A DNA stretch of 64,000 nt from Clostridiaceae bacterium (GTDB taxonomy: Bacteria > Bacillota > Clostridia > Oscillospirales > Butyricicoccaceae): NCBI GenBank assembly GCA_018383195.1, contig JAGZOP010000006.1, positions 26,294 through 90,293 on the forward strand. The letters are read 5' to 3'. This document shows positions 41,296 through 49,425 of this stretch, piece by piece. Numbering within the stretch: the stretch's first letter is position 1; every line of letters starts with the position of its first letter. A program made the translations under genes and the position numbers. Under the pieces are notes generated by a model that did no database searches, had not been told where the DNA came from, and saw only the letters and a program-made list of their open reading frames with translations.

Positions 41296-43161
41296 ATGAA
41301 AAATACGATCGCCAGATTTGGCAAATTCCTCAGCGCCATGGTAATGCCCAACATCGGTGCATTCATTGCATGGGGGTTTATTACCGCACTGTTTATCAAA
41401 AAAGGTTGGCTGCCCAATGCACAGTTGGCCTCCATCCAGCCGTACATGCTCAGCTATCTGCTCCCGGTGCTGATTGCCGCCCAAGGCGGTAAAATGGTCG
41501 GCGGAGAACGCGGTCGCGTGATGGGCGCAATCGCTGTGATGGGATGCATTGCAGGCGTTGGCGGCACAGAAGGGCAGCCAATGCTTATGGGCGCGATGAT
41601 TATAGGTCCACTCGCAGGCTGGGTCATCAAAAAATTTGACGCAGCAATGGACGATCATATGCCCGCCGGATTTGAAATGCTGATTAACAACTTTTCGGTC
41701 GGCATTTTGGGCATGATTCTCGCCGGAGTCGGTTATTACGCAATCGGTCCTGTCATGAGCACCATCCTTACTGTGCTGTCTGCAGGTGTGGGATTTTTGG
41801 TAGAACGCAGCCTGCTGCCGCTGGTATCGGTATTCCTTGAACCGGCAAAGGTGCTTTTCCTTAACAATGCGATCAACCACGGCGTATTTACCCCTATCGG
41901 CGCAGAACAGGTTGCAGAAGCCGGAAAATCCATCATGTATATGCTGGAAACCAACCCCGGTCCCGGTCTTGGCGTGCTGTTGGCATACTGGTTCTTCTCC
42001 AAGGACCGTACCATTCGGGATTCTGCCCCGGGCGCGGTGATTATCCACCTGTTTGGCGGCATTCACGAAATCTATTTTCCCTATATCCTGATGAATCCGG
42101 TTGTAATCTTAGCGCCGATTGTAGGCAATGCCTGCGCAATTCTGTTCTTTACCCTTATGAACGCAGGGCTAAACGGTCCCGCAGCCCCCGGTTCCATCAT
42201 TGCTTTTCTGATGATGTCCCCCCGCAGCAGCATTCTCATCAGCTTGATTGGCGTTGTTCTCGCTGCCGGCGTATCTTTTGTTATTGCTGCGCCTATTGTA
42301 AAGATGGCTGGCAGCAAAGATTTGGGAGATGCACAAGCAAAAATGCAGCAAATGAAGGCTGAAGCAAAGGGTACTCTACAACAAGCGCCGGTTCAGGCTT
42401 CCGGCGTCAGTAAAATCATCTTTGCATGCGATGCAGGAATGGGTTCCTCCGCAATGGGAGCAACAAAGTTCCGAAACCGCATCAAGGCAGAACGTCCGGA
42501 TTTGACCATTACCAATACCAGTGTGGATACCATTCCCTCTGACGCGGATGTGGTTGTCTGCCAGCAGGTGCTTGCAGACCGCGCCCGCGCATGCGCACCG
42601 CAGGCACAGCTTATAGCAATCAGCAACTTCCTCGCTGACCCCGCACTTGACGCTCTATACCAGTCCTTGACCGCACAGACCCCCGCGCAGGCTGCTACTG
42701 CTGTTGCTAAGGCATCCGTTCAGACAGGCAGCCGCGCCGTAATCACCTTGGACAGCATTCGCCTTGGACTTGCACCTGTCAGCAAAGAGGACGCCATCCG
42801 CGCTGCCGGTCAGATGCTCGTGGAACAGGGCTGTGTGGATGCGGCATACATTGATGCAATGCTTACGCGCGAGAAGCTAGTTACCACCTATATGGGTATG
42901 GGTGTGGCAATTCCGCACGGTACTGCGGAGCAGAAAGCATGTGTCAAGCGTTCCGGCATTGTCGTGCTGCAATATCCTGAGGGTGCAGACTTTGATGGTG
43001 AAAAAGCTGAGTTGGTATTCGGGATTGCAGGCGTCGGTGATGAGCATCTTGATTTGCTGAGCAATATCTGCTCGGTACTGGAAGACGAAGAGCTATTGGA
43101 ACGCCTGAAAACAACGACAGACCCCAATGAAGTTCTGCGCTGTCTCGCACCAAAAAAATAA
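41296..43161 (+). CDS. mtlA: PTS mannitol-type transporter EIICBA
   Basis: A 621-residue single-chain permease of the mannitol family. EIIC (about residues 1-350, MKNTIARFGKFLSAMVMPNIGAF start, GIHEIYFPYILMNP sugar-binding motif); EIIB with phospho-Cys in IIFACDAGMGSSAMGA; EIIA with phospho-His in GVAIPHGT. It imports and phosphorylates a hexitol at C1 (mannitol in studied cases). No mtlD is found nearby; the SorE-like dehydrogenase may take that role. A GGAG lies 11 bases before the start, a rather long spacing. Regulated by the divergent MtlR-like activator and possibly by DeoR. Confidence 0.95.
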   Translation: MKNTIARFGKFLSAMVMPNIGAFIAWGFITALFIKKGWLPNAQLASIQPYMLSYLLPVLIAAQGGKMVGGERGRVMGAIAVMGCIAGVGGTEGQPMLMGAMIIGPLAGWVIKKFDAAMDDHMPAGFEMLINNFSVGILGMILAGVGYYAIGPVMSTILTVLSAGVGFLVERSLLPLVSVFLEPAKVLFLNNAINHGVFTPIGAEQVAEAGKSIMYMLETNPGPGLGVLLAYWFFSKDRTIRDSAPGAVIIHLFGGIHEIYFPYILMNPVVILAPIVGNACAILFFTLMNAGLNGPAAPGSIIAFLMMSPRSSILISLIGVVLAAGVSFVIAAPIVKMAGSKDLGDAQAKMQQMKAEAKGTLQQAPVQASGVSKIIFACDAGMGSSAMGATKFRNRIKAERPDLTITNTSVDTIPSDADVVVCQQVLADRARACAPQAQLIAISNFLADPALDALYQSLTAQTPAQAATAVAKASVQTGSRAVITLDSIRLGLAPVSKEDAIRAAGQMLVEQGCVDAAYIDAMLTREKLVTTYMGMGVAIPHGTAEQKACVKRSGIVVLQYPEGADFDGEKAELVFGIAGVGDEHLDLLSNICSVLEDEELLERLKTTTDPNEVLRCLAPKK

Positions 43162-43169
43162 TACACACC

Positions 43170-43209
43170 AAAAAGCGGATTCGGAGTATTACTCCGAATC
43201 CGCTTTTCC
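43170..43209 (+). terminator. Terminator of mtlA
   Basis: AAAGCGGATTCGGAGTA pairs with TACTCCGAATCCGCTTT, then TT. It begins 8 bp after the mtlA stop. Confidence 0.9.
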
Positions 43210-43228
43210 ATTCATTTTCCTTTTTTCA

Positions 43229-43384
43229 TTACAGCAGTTTTCGTTTATGTTGAATTTGTTTGCAAGATACGATTGCAATCCGATCTATGTCTGCGAGTTC
43301 CTTGTTCTTAGATCATTTTGCGGATCTGCTGACGAGTGGCTTTAAGCTGCGCGCTGCTTCTTTAACGGTGAGGATATCTGTCAT
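43229..43384 (-). pseudogene. Decayed excisionase-type HTH gene
   Basis: On the minus strand, an ATG at 43384 starts MTDILTVKEAARSLK, the usual beginning of excisionase/MerR-like DNA-binding proteins. The frame then shifts to give ATRQQIRKMI, and shifts again to KNKELADIDRIAIV before a TAA at 43229. Joined, the three pieces read as a complete small HTH protein of about 50 residues. Two frameshifts make it a relic, probably of an integrated element. Confidence 0.55.
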
Positions 43385-43433
43385 GACCACGGATCATCAT
43401 CCTTTGCAGAGTCTGTGGAATATCCAAAACATA

Positions 43434-43976
43434 TCAAAGGTATAACAATATTCCCAAAACCGCAGATGCACCAATTACAGCAACTGGTGGAAATGTTTTC
43501 AGGCGAGGCAGCCAGAACCACAAACCACATAACACCAAAACTAATATTGCCGACCAGTTCATCTCGTCCCCCTGCCAGAGACTCAGCCGCATCAGACGCA
43601 ATACGGCAAGCAGAATTCCAGCTACCACCGCCGGACGCAGTCCATAAAAAAAGTGTTGTATTTTCCCATCTTTCTTAAATCTCTTTAAAAACAATGCAAT
43701 TAAAGTTACAATAACAAAGCTTGGAACGCAAATCCCCGCGACTGCACATAAAACTCCCGGAATCTCAGCTACCAAAAAACCAATATAACTTGCCATATTG
43801 ATGCCGCCAGGTCCCGGCAGACTCTCTCCAACAGCAATCACTACCGCTATCTGTTCTTCTGTAACCCAAGAAAATTTTTTCGGCAATTCCAATAGATACG
43901 GAATCGTGGCAGAACCGCCACCTAAGGTGAATAATCCAATCCGAGCAAAGGTAAGAAACAGCAGCCACTTGGTCAT
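43434..43976 (-). CDS. Chromate transporter half, ChrA family (C-terminal partner)
   Basis: A 180-residue CHR-domain membrane protein. IGLFTLGGGSATIPYLLE and VGESLPGPGGINMASYIGFLVAEIPG are the duplicated-domain signature motifs. In many Firmicutes the two CHR halves are separate short genes, as here, and act as a heterodimer for chromate, sulfate-like or other anions. It overlaps the partner half by 4 bp (ATGA), so this is a designed split and not a frameshift. Substrate is unproven. Confidence 0.9.
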   Translation of the reverse strand: MTKWLLFLTFARIGLFTLGGGSATIPYLLELPKKFSWVTEEQIAVVIAVGESLPGPGGINMASYIGFLVAEIPGVLCAVAGICVPSFVIVTLIALFLKRFKKDGKIQHFFYGLRPAVVAGILLAVLRLMRLSLWQGDEMNWSAILVLVLCGLWFWLPRLKTFPPVAVIGASAVLGILLYL

Positions 43977-44509
43977 TTCGTATTCTTCCCCCCAAACGCA
44001 ACTCCAAGAAGCCCTGCACCAAGCGTCAGTACGATCAGGGGAATTTGAAAGATCAGCGCCATCAAAAAGCTAACGACACCGAGTAAAATCGTAAAATGAT
44101 CTACAATACTCTTTTTCCCCATCTTCCAGACCGTGTGACAGAGCAGAGCGCAAACCCCAATCTGCATCCCGGACAGCGCATGCCGAAACGCAGGCATATC
44201 AGTAAAATGTTGGAACACTGCCGCAATGCATGTTATAACAAGCATCGGCGAGGTAATCTCCCCCAACACAGCTGCAATACTTCCCAGAACCCCTGCGACA
44301 TGATGACCCACATAGGTTGCCGAATTAATCGCAATGATTCCAGGTGCACATTGTGCAATGGCGTACATATCAATCAACTCTTCTTCTGTTGACCAATGAT
44401 GTCGTTCAACTACTTCGTGCTGCATCAACGGAAGCATTGCCATCCCTCCGCCAAACGTCAATGCACCCAGTCTCAAAAATGAAAAGTACAGTGCCGTATA
44501 ACGATTCAT
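43973..44509 (-). CDS. Chromate transporter half, ChrA family (N-terminal partner)
   Basis: A 178-residue CHR-domain membrane protein, the first of the pair. LGALTFGGGMAMLPLMQHEVV and IAQCAPGIIAINSATYVGHHVAG are the conserved motifs; about five membrane helices follow. It is the promoter-proximal gene and lies 16 bp downstream of a shikimate dehydrogenase-like gene in the same direction, so it may belong to the same transcript. Its role in a catabolic cluster might be uptake or efflux of an anionic metabolite rather than chromate resistance; that is inference. Confidence 0.9.
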   Translation of the reverse strand: MNRYTALYFSFLRLGALTFGGGMAMLPLMQHEVVERHHWSTEEELIDMYAIAQCAPGIIAINSATYVGHHVAGVLGSIAAVLGEITSPMLVITCIAAVFQHFTDMPAFRHALSGMQIGVCALLCHTVWKMGKKSIVDHFTILLGVVSFLMALIFQIPLIVLTLGAGLLGVAFGGKNTK

Positions 44510-44524
44510 ATGCTCTCCTTTTCT

Positions 44525-45370
44525 TCAGTCTCCTTGCCCACGCAGTGCCGCTTCCATAATTGAAACCGGAGCTTCTTTTCCGGTTAAAAATTCAAATTGC
44601 CTAACTCCCTGATAAACTGCCATGGCAAATCCATTCATCACCCTGCATCCTTTTTTCTCTGCATCTTCTAATAGCTTCGTGCGTGATGGATTGTATGCCA
44701 GATCGCAGACAAACAACTGCGGAAACAGCGCTTCTGCCGAGATCGGCGACTGCCCTTCATACGGCTGCATGCCAAGCCCTGTAGCATTGACCAAAATATC
44801 AAATTGCCGCAGCACGTCCGGAATTTCTTCTATTGGAAATGAGCATGCATTTGCTCCAAACTGTTTTAACTCCCATGCCAGCCGGTTCGCTTTATCCAGA
44901 GAGCTGTTACAGATACCGATCTGTCCCATCCCGCGCGATGCACACGCAAAACTCAGCGCCCGCGCAGTTCCTCCTGCACCGCAGACCAACATGGATTTAC
45001 CATGAAATTCCCCAAAAACATCGTACAGGGCATCAGCAAATCCATCCCCATCTGTATTGATTCCATTCAGGCATCCCGCTTCCATACGCACCGTATTGCA
45101 GGATCCAATTCGCTCTGCTATTGGATCTATACAATCCAGATAATCCAAAATTTTAATTTTAAACGGTTTGGTTACTGCAAGCCCCCAAAATGGCATCCGC
45201 CGAAATGCATCCAGCAGGACGGGAAGATCGTCCTGCTGGCATTCAAGAGGGAAATATATAGCATCCAGTCCGCATGCACGTAATGCAGCATTCTGCATGA
45301 CGGACGCCATGGAAAACCCTAAAGGCTGACCTAATAGCGCAATATATCGTGTAAATACGGTCGGTATCAT
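44525..45370 (-). CDS. Shikimate/quinate 5-dehydrogenase-like protein
   Basis: A 281-residue AroE-fold enzyme. YIALLGQPLGFSMASVMQN occupies the place of GHPxxHSxSP (the first conserved Ser is kept, but the His-Ser pair is altered), LAVTKPFKIKI holds the catalytic Lys, NTDGDGFADAL the catalytic Asp, and VCGAGGTARALSF the NADP loop. These departures from biosynthetic AroE, and its place in a catabolic cluster with a TRAP transporter, suggest a quinate, shikimate or related cyclic-polyol dehydrogenase (YdiB/AroE-like group). It begins 1 bp before a monooxygenase-like gene stop. Confidence 0.82.
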   Translation of the reverse strand: MIPTVFTRYIALLGQPLGFSMASVMQNAALRACGLDAIYFPLECQQDDLPVLLDAFRRMPFWGLAVTKPFKIKILDYLDCIDPIAERIGSCNTVRMEAGCLNGINTDGDGFADALYDVFGEFHGKSMLVCGAGGTARALSFACASRGMGQIGICNSSLDKANRLAWELKQFGANACSFPIEEIPDVLRQFDILVNATGLGMQPYEGQSPISAEALFPQLFVCDLAYNPSRTKLLEDAEKKGCRVMNGFAMAVYQGVRQFEFLTGKEAPVSIMEAALRGQGD

Positions 45371-45371
45371 A

Positions 45372-45659
45372 TCATGTACATACCCGATAGCGCTTTACGA
45401 CTTCCTCGTCCTCAAACATGGCTGAAAACTGAGGTACAATGCGGGTAAAGTGTTCCGTCGCAACATGAAAATCAATGGCATTTTGATCTTTCCAGCATTC
45501 AATAAACAGATGTACCCTGCTGTCTTCCTCCGACTGTACGGAGCGATATCCTACGCATCCCGGCTCTGCACGGGATGCCTCCGCAAGCTCTTTCGCCAAT
45601 GCATGGTATGTATCCAAGAATTCAGATCGAATGACCTGCTTTGCAATCGTTACAATCAT
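45372..45659 (-). CDS. Antibiotic biosynthesis monooxygenase (ABM) domain protein
   Basis: A 95-residue dimeric alpha-beta barrel protein of the ABM/YgiN group: MIVTIAKQVIRSEFLDTYHALAKELAEASRAEPGCVGYRS, then RVHLFIECWKDQNAIDFHVATEHFTR. In YgiN-like proteins this fold acts on quinols. Here it lies between the AroE-like gene (2 bp away) and a DMT transporter, so it may act on an aromatic or quinol intermediate, or be a small-molecule-binding accessory. No cofactor is needed in known members. Confidence 0.82.
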   Translation of the reverse strand: MIVTIAKQVIRSEFLDTYHALAKELAEASRAEPGCVGYRSVQSEEDSRVHLFIECWKDQNAIDFHVATEHFTRIVPQFSAMFEDEEVVKRYRVCT

Positions 45660-45676
45660 CGTAGCTTCCTCCTGTC

Positions 45677-46555
45677 CTACGTCTCTTCAAAAATATTGCA
45701 TACAATTCCGCCGAGAATGAATAGTCCTCCCAGCAGAAAATGCGGTGTAATCACTTCATGTAAGAACCATACGCCAAGTAGTGTTGAAACAACCGGCTGT
45801 AATGGATAAACCATTCCACATCGGCTGGCTTCCAATTTAGAAAGGCCCAAATTCCAAAGAAGCTGTGATAATGCGGTACATATAAGCCCCATATACAGCA
45901 CCGGAAATACAAGGGTCCGATCCAATACCGGTATCCTGCCCATGTGATACATTTCTGCTGCTGCAACAGGCACCAAACATATGCTTGCAATGACAAGTGC
46001 AGCGGCGGTAATCACCATCGGCGGATACTTTGCCGCAAGTGCCCATACACGAACCGACATCAAAGGCCACAGGCATACAGACAGCATGGAAAATATAATT
46101 CCCGCGGTGTTTCCGGAATCAAGACCGTCGCCAAGAATCAAAAACGCACCAAGCAGTACACTGCCCATTGCCGCAAGACGCATATGCGTCATTCGTTCCC
46201 CGAGCAGCAGGGCGGCAAATACCGAAATTGTCACTGGGTTCATCGCGTTGATCAGCGAAGCTGTGGACGCGTTTGAAAGCTGCGTACCTACAAACTGAGC
46301 GCCAGTCGCAATCCCATATCCTGCAACGCCGATGAATATGAAGGTCCCCCAATCTGCACGTGCAATTCGGATTCTCTGTATCCGGCAAATACGCGCCGCC
46401 AGCGGCAGTAATACGCACAGCGCAATTATGTAGCGCATCAATACGAGCGTAAACGGCGGAATACTGCCAAGCACCGGTTTACTGACCACATATAGGCTTC
46501 CCCAAATGCAAACCGCAGCAGCAGGGTAAAGATATGCTGTATGCCTTGCTTTCAT
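45677..46555 (-). CDS. EamA/DMT superfamily transporter
   Basis: A 292-residue membrane protein with ten helices in two EamA repeats (PAAAVCIWGSLYVVSKPVLGSIPPFTLVLMRYIIALCVLLPL opens the first; YPLQPVVSTLLGVWFLHEVIT closes the second). DMT exporters carry amino acids, sugars or metabolites; direction is not evident. It lies in the same-direction cluster with 17 bp to the monooxygenase-like gene and 5 bp to the isomerase gene. Confidence 0.87.
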   Translation of the reverse strand: MKARHTAYLYPAAAVCIWGSLYVVSKPVLGSIPPFTLVLMRYIIALCVLLPLAARICRIQRIRIARADWGTFIFIGVAGYGIATGAQFVGTQLSNASTASLINAMNPVTISVFAALLLGERMTHMRLAAMGSVLLGAFLILGDGLDSGNTAGIIFSMLSVCLWPLMSVRVWALAAKYPPMVITAAALVIASICLVPVAAAEMYHMGRIPVLDRTLVFPVLYMGLICTALSQLLWNLGLSKLEASRCGMVYPLQPVVSTLLGVWFLHEVITPHFLLGGLFILGGIVCNIFEET

Positions 46556-46560
46556 CCCAA

Positions 46561-47340
46561 TTAAAATCCTGCGAGTTTTTTTACGCAGTCATCCGACGAA
46601 ATCTCAGGGTCGAGTTCAAAACCCCAGACAATATCCAGTCCCAACTCCTCGCAGACAACTCGCTTGATTTTATCAAAATTAATCTCTCCTGTGCCCGGTT
46701 CATGGCGTTCCGGGCAGTCACCAACGTGAATGTATCCCAATACGTCCGCATATTTCCGCAGATTTTCCACCATATTTCCTTCCATCTGCTGCATATGCCA
46801 GATATCATATAAAATTTTGAGATTCGGCGAACCAATAACCTTACACAGATTTCCCGTGAAATTACTGGTAGTCATATAATATCCGGGTTTGGAAATATTG
46901 TTGACTGCCTCCAAAACTAGCGTTACACCCGCCTTTTCAGCCAGGCGCGCCGCGTCCTGCGCAGTCAATGCCGCACTATATAGCTTGACAACATCGTCTA
47001 AATTTTTTCCATCGTGCGTAAACTTTCCGCTGTCATCCATAGCCTGAGAATGGATCACAAGATTCTTGCAATCTAGCTTTTTTGCCACGGAAATCGATTT
47101 TTCAAGGTAGTCCAAAAATTCTTCCCGATCCTCCGGCACAATCAGGGACGCGCGAAAATCTGCCGAAAATGTGGTAACCGTCAGACCATATTTGCTGCAC
47201 TCAGATTTGATTCGCTCTATATCGCGTCCCGGCCAGTAACCAAATTCAACATACTGGAATCCCGCTTCCGCTACCTTCGCAAAGCGTTCATAAAAATCAT
47301 ACTCCAAAAAAATTTTTTCAATGCAAATTGACTTCTTCAT
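46561..47340 (-). CDS. Sugar phosphate isomerase/epimerase-like TIM-barrel protein
   Basis: A 259-residue xylose-isomerase-like TIM barrel (AP endonuclease 2 fold), similar to hydroxypyruvate isomerases. Metal-binding residues are visible in VLEAVNN (Glu), LYDIWHMQ (Asp and His), GYIHVGDCPERHEPG (His) and GFELDP (Glu). 3-Dehydroshikimate dehydratases of the AsbF/QuiC type share this fold, so with the AroE-like neighbour that role is possible; hydroxypyruvate-type isomerase is the alternative. The start at 47340 follows AAAGGAG. It is first in the minus-strand cluster, divergent from an AraC gene. Confidence 0.82.
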   Translation of the reverse strand: MKKSICIEKIFLEYDFYERFAKVAEAGFQYVEFGYWPGRDIERIKSECSKYGLTVTTFSADFRASLIVPEDREEFLDYLEKSISVAKKLDCKNLVIHSQAMDDSGKFTHDGKNLDDVVKLYSAALTAQDAARLAEKAGVTLVLEAVNNISKPGYYMTTSNFTGNLCKVIGSPNLKILYDIWHMQQMEGNMVENLRKYADVLGYIHVGDCPERHEPGTGEINFDKIKRVVCEELGLDIVWGFELDPEISSDDCVKKLAGF

Positions 47341-47432
47341 CTGCGTACTCCTTTCATTTAATCCATAGAATACTTGACTCAGAATGCGCTGTGTTCTACA
47401 ATACAATCACAGACTTTCGGAGGAGGTATTCC

Positions 47433-48332
47433 ATGATTAAACTGCATTTTGAAAAACAGGCTTCGTCCTTTTTGGATGACAACCGGAATTTTCAAGTCAC
47501 CGAAATCACTCATGTATTCGGGAATCCCAACTGGGTGTTTCATTTCCACTCCCATGAAAATTTAGCAGAAATCATTTACGTTGCAGGCGGTCATGGAACC
47601 TACATGCTCAACGGTTCTGTATTCCACGCCGGACAGGGCGACTTGCTTATCATCAACCCAAACGCAGTCCACGCCGTACTGTCCAACCCCAACGATCCGC
47701 TTGATGCCTGGACCCTTACGATGTCAGGAATCCAGCTTGATCAGCTACCGCCTGGGTATATTATTTCATCAGGGACTTATCCGTATTATGCATCCGATGA
47801 ATCCAGCGGGGTTATCCGCCTTCTGCTAGAACGGATCATGGATGCATATACGCAGGATTCTTCCGGTGATTACACCAGTGACCTGACGCATATCTTGGGA
47901 CTTTCCATTCTCCTCCTGGCGCACCGAATGGTCGAGCATAATAACTCGGCATCCAAACCCACCGAAAAGGAAACAACCCGTCGGCAGATTGCGCTTGATG
48001 TGCTGCACTATATCGACAAAAACTATCGTACCGCGATCAAAATCAGTGATTTAGCCAAGCGTTTTCATGTCAGTAGCAGCCATTTAGCACATCTATTTGC
48101 AACCGAATTCGGAATTTCTCCCATCAACTATCAAATCAGCCGTCGGATGTCGGATGCCCAATGGCAGCTAATCCGAACCAACCACACCGTCAAAGCAATT
48201 GCGTGCGCAGTTGGATATGAGAATCCCTACCATTTCACCAAACTCTTCACCAAGCACATTGGCTTATCGCCGCAGACTTTCCGCGAACAGTATACTACGG
48301 TGAAACCAGATGAATCCTCACTTTTTTCCTGA
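47433..48332 (+). CDS. AraC family transcriptional regulator
   Basis: A 299-residue regulator: N-terminal cupin (HFHSHENLAEIIYVAGGHGTYMLNG...GDLLIINPNAVHAV) that senses a ligand, and a C-terminal pair of HTH motifs (IKISDLAKRFHVSSSHLAHLF; VKAIACAVGYENPYHFTKLF). It is divergent from the TIM-barrel gene and convergent with the TRAP operon, so it probably controls the surrounding cluster. GGAGGAGG precedes the ATG at 47433. Confidence 0.92.
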   Translation: MIKLHFEKQASSFLDDNRNFQVTEITHVFGNPNWVFHFHSHENLAEIIYVAGGHGTYMLNGSVFHAGQGDLLIINPNAVHAVLSNPNDPLDAWTLTMSGIQLDQLPPGYIISSGTYPYYASDESSGVIRLLLERIMDAYTQDSSGDYTSDLTHILGLSILLLAHRMVEHNNSASKPTEKETTRRQIALDVLHYIDKNYRTAIKISDLAKRFHVSSSHLAHLFATEFGISPINYQISRRMSDAQWQLIRTNHTVKAIACAVGYENPYHFTKLFTKHIGLSPQTFREQYTTVKPDESSLFS

Positions 48333-48333
48333 A

Positions 48334-48363
48334 TTACGGTCCCCGAATCCGGGGACCGTTTTC
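48334..48363. terminator. Bidirectional terminator between araC-type gene and TRAP operon
   Basis: ACGGTCCCCG pairs with CGGGGACCGT around AATC, with TTTTCTT after it. It serves both convergent transcripts. Confidence 0.87.
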
Positions 48364-49413
48364 TTATTCCTGATAGCCATATTGTGCCTTTGCCCGATCC
48401 ACTGCATCCAGCAGTGCGTCGGTCAGTTCATCTCCAACCTGTTCCCGGATCATCGGCCACACCTCACGCTCTTCAATTTCAGAAATCTCATTAAAGACTT
48501 CGTCAGACAGGTTGATGACCTCCATCCCTGCATCCGTCAAATCCTGCTCATTATTGATTTCATCTGAAATTTTCCGCGACTCCGGCAGAAGTTCCTCGCA
48601 GCACTCATCAATCCAGCCCCGATATTCCTCCGGGAGTTCGTTATAAAAACGATCATTCGTAATCAAGGTAATATCATGGAACAAGTGATTGGTCGCAACC
48701 GCATATGTTTGTACTTCCTGATAGTTATTCAAAAGGAAATTGACATAGGGGTCCTCCTGCGCCATAAGCAGCCCCTGCTGAAGCGCCAGAAATACCTCGC
48801 TGCGGTTCATCGGAGTCGGGTTGGCTCCCAATGCCCTCCACAGTTCCAGATGAATGGGGTTTTCCATGGTACGGATGTCTAGCCCCTTAAAATCCTCCAA
48901 CGTTTCTAGCTTCCGGTTAGAAGAAGTCTGCCGGTAACCCATATCTGAAATCATCAGCAGCTTCAATCCGACCTCCGGATACAGCGCATCATATACTTCG
49001 CGGAACTGCGGGTCATCCAGTGTAGCGCGCGCAATGTCAATGTTAGGGAAAAGATATGGCATATCAAGCACCTTTGCTCCAACAATGTCGTTTACCTGCG
49101 CCGAATGGTTCTGTACGACAAATTCCACATCACCCGAAATACAACTTTGAATCAGTTCTTTGTCCGAACCCAGCTGACCAGAAGGATACACATGCGCCGT
49201 AATTTTCCCACCACTTTTCTCCTCCAGTTTTTCTGCCAAACGGGAGGCAATGATTCCCGTAACTGAATCAGGCTGGGAATCATATGCGATGCTGACAACC
49301 AACTCGCCGCCTTCATCCGGCGATGCCACGGCATCAAGCGGTTCACATCCAGACGCAAACGTCAGTGTGCTGCCCGCCAGCGCAATCGCTAGCAGCTTTC
49401 CAAATTGTTTCAT
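48364..49413 (-). CDS. TRAP transporter substrate-binding lipoprotein, DctP family
   Basis: A 349-residue solute receptor with a lipoprotein signal (LTFASGC, Cys23). VYPSGQLGSDKELIQSCISGDVEF and RTMENPIHLELWRALGANPTPM are DctP motifs; the Arg in the second contacts the substrate carboxylate in known members. It therefore probably binds a carboxylated metabolite such as a sugar acid, quinate or shikimate. It is the last gene of the operon behind both membrane subunits. Confidence 0.93.
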   Translation of the reverse strand: MKQFGKLLAIALAGSTLTFASGCEPLDAVASPDEGGELVVSIAYDSQPDSVTGIIASRLAEKLEEKSGGKITAHVYPSGQLGSDKELIQSCISGDVEFVVQNHSAQVNDIVGAKVLDMPYLFPNIDIARATLDDPQFREVYDALYPEVGLKLLMISDMGYRQTSSNRKLETLEDFKGLDIRTMENPIHLELWRALGANPTPMNRSEVFLALQQGLLMAQEDPYVNFLLNNYQEVQTYAVATNHLFHDITLITNDRFYNELPEEYRGWIDECCEELLPESRKISDEINNEQDLTDAGMEVINLSDEVFNEISEIEEREVWPMIREQVGDELTDALLDAVDRAKAQYGYQE

Positions 49414-49425
49414 CTTCTCCCCTCC

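Noticed and set aside
43434..44509. The two chromate-transporter ORFs considered as one frameshifted gene
   Set aside because: Each half is a complete CHR domain with its own start, and the overlap is an ATGA coupling typical of split ChrA pairs.
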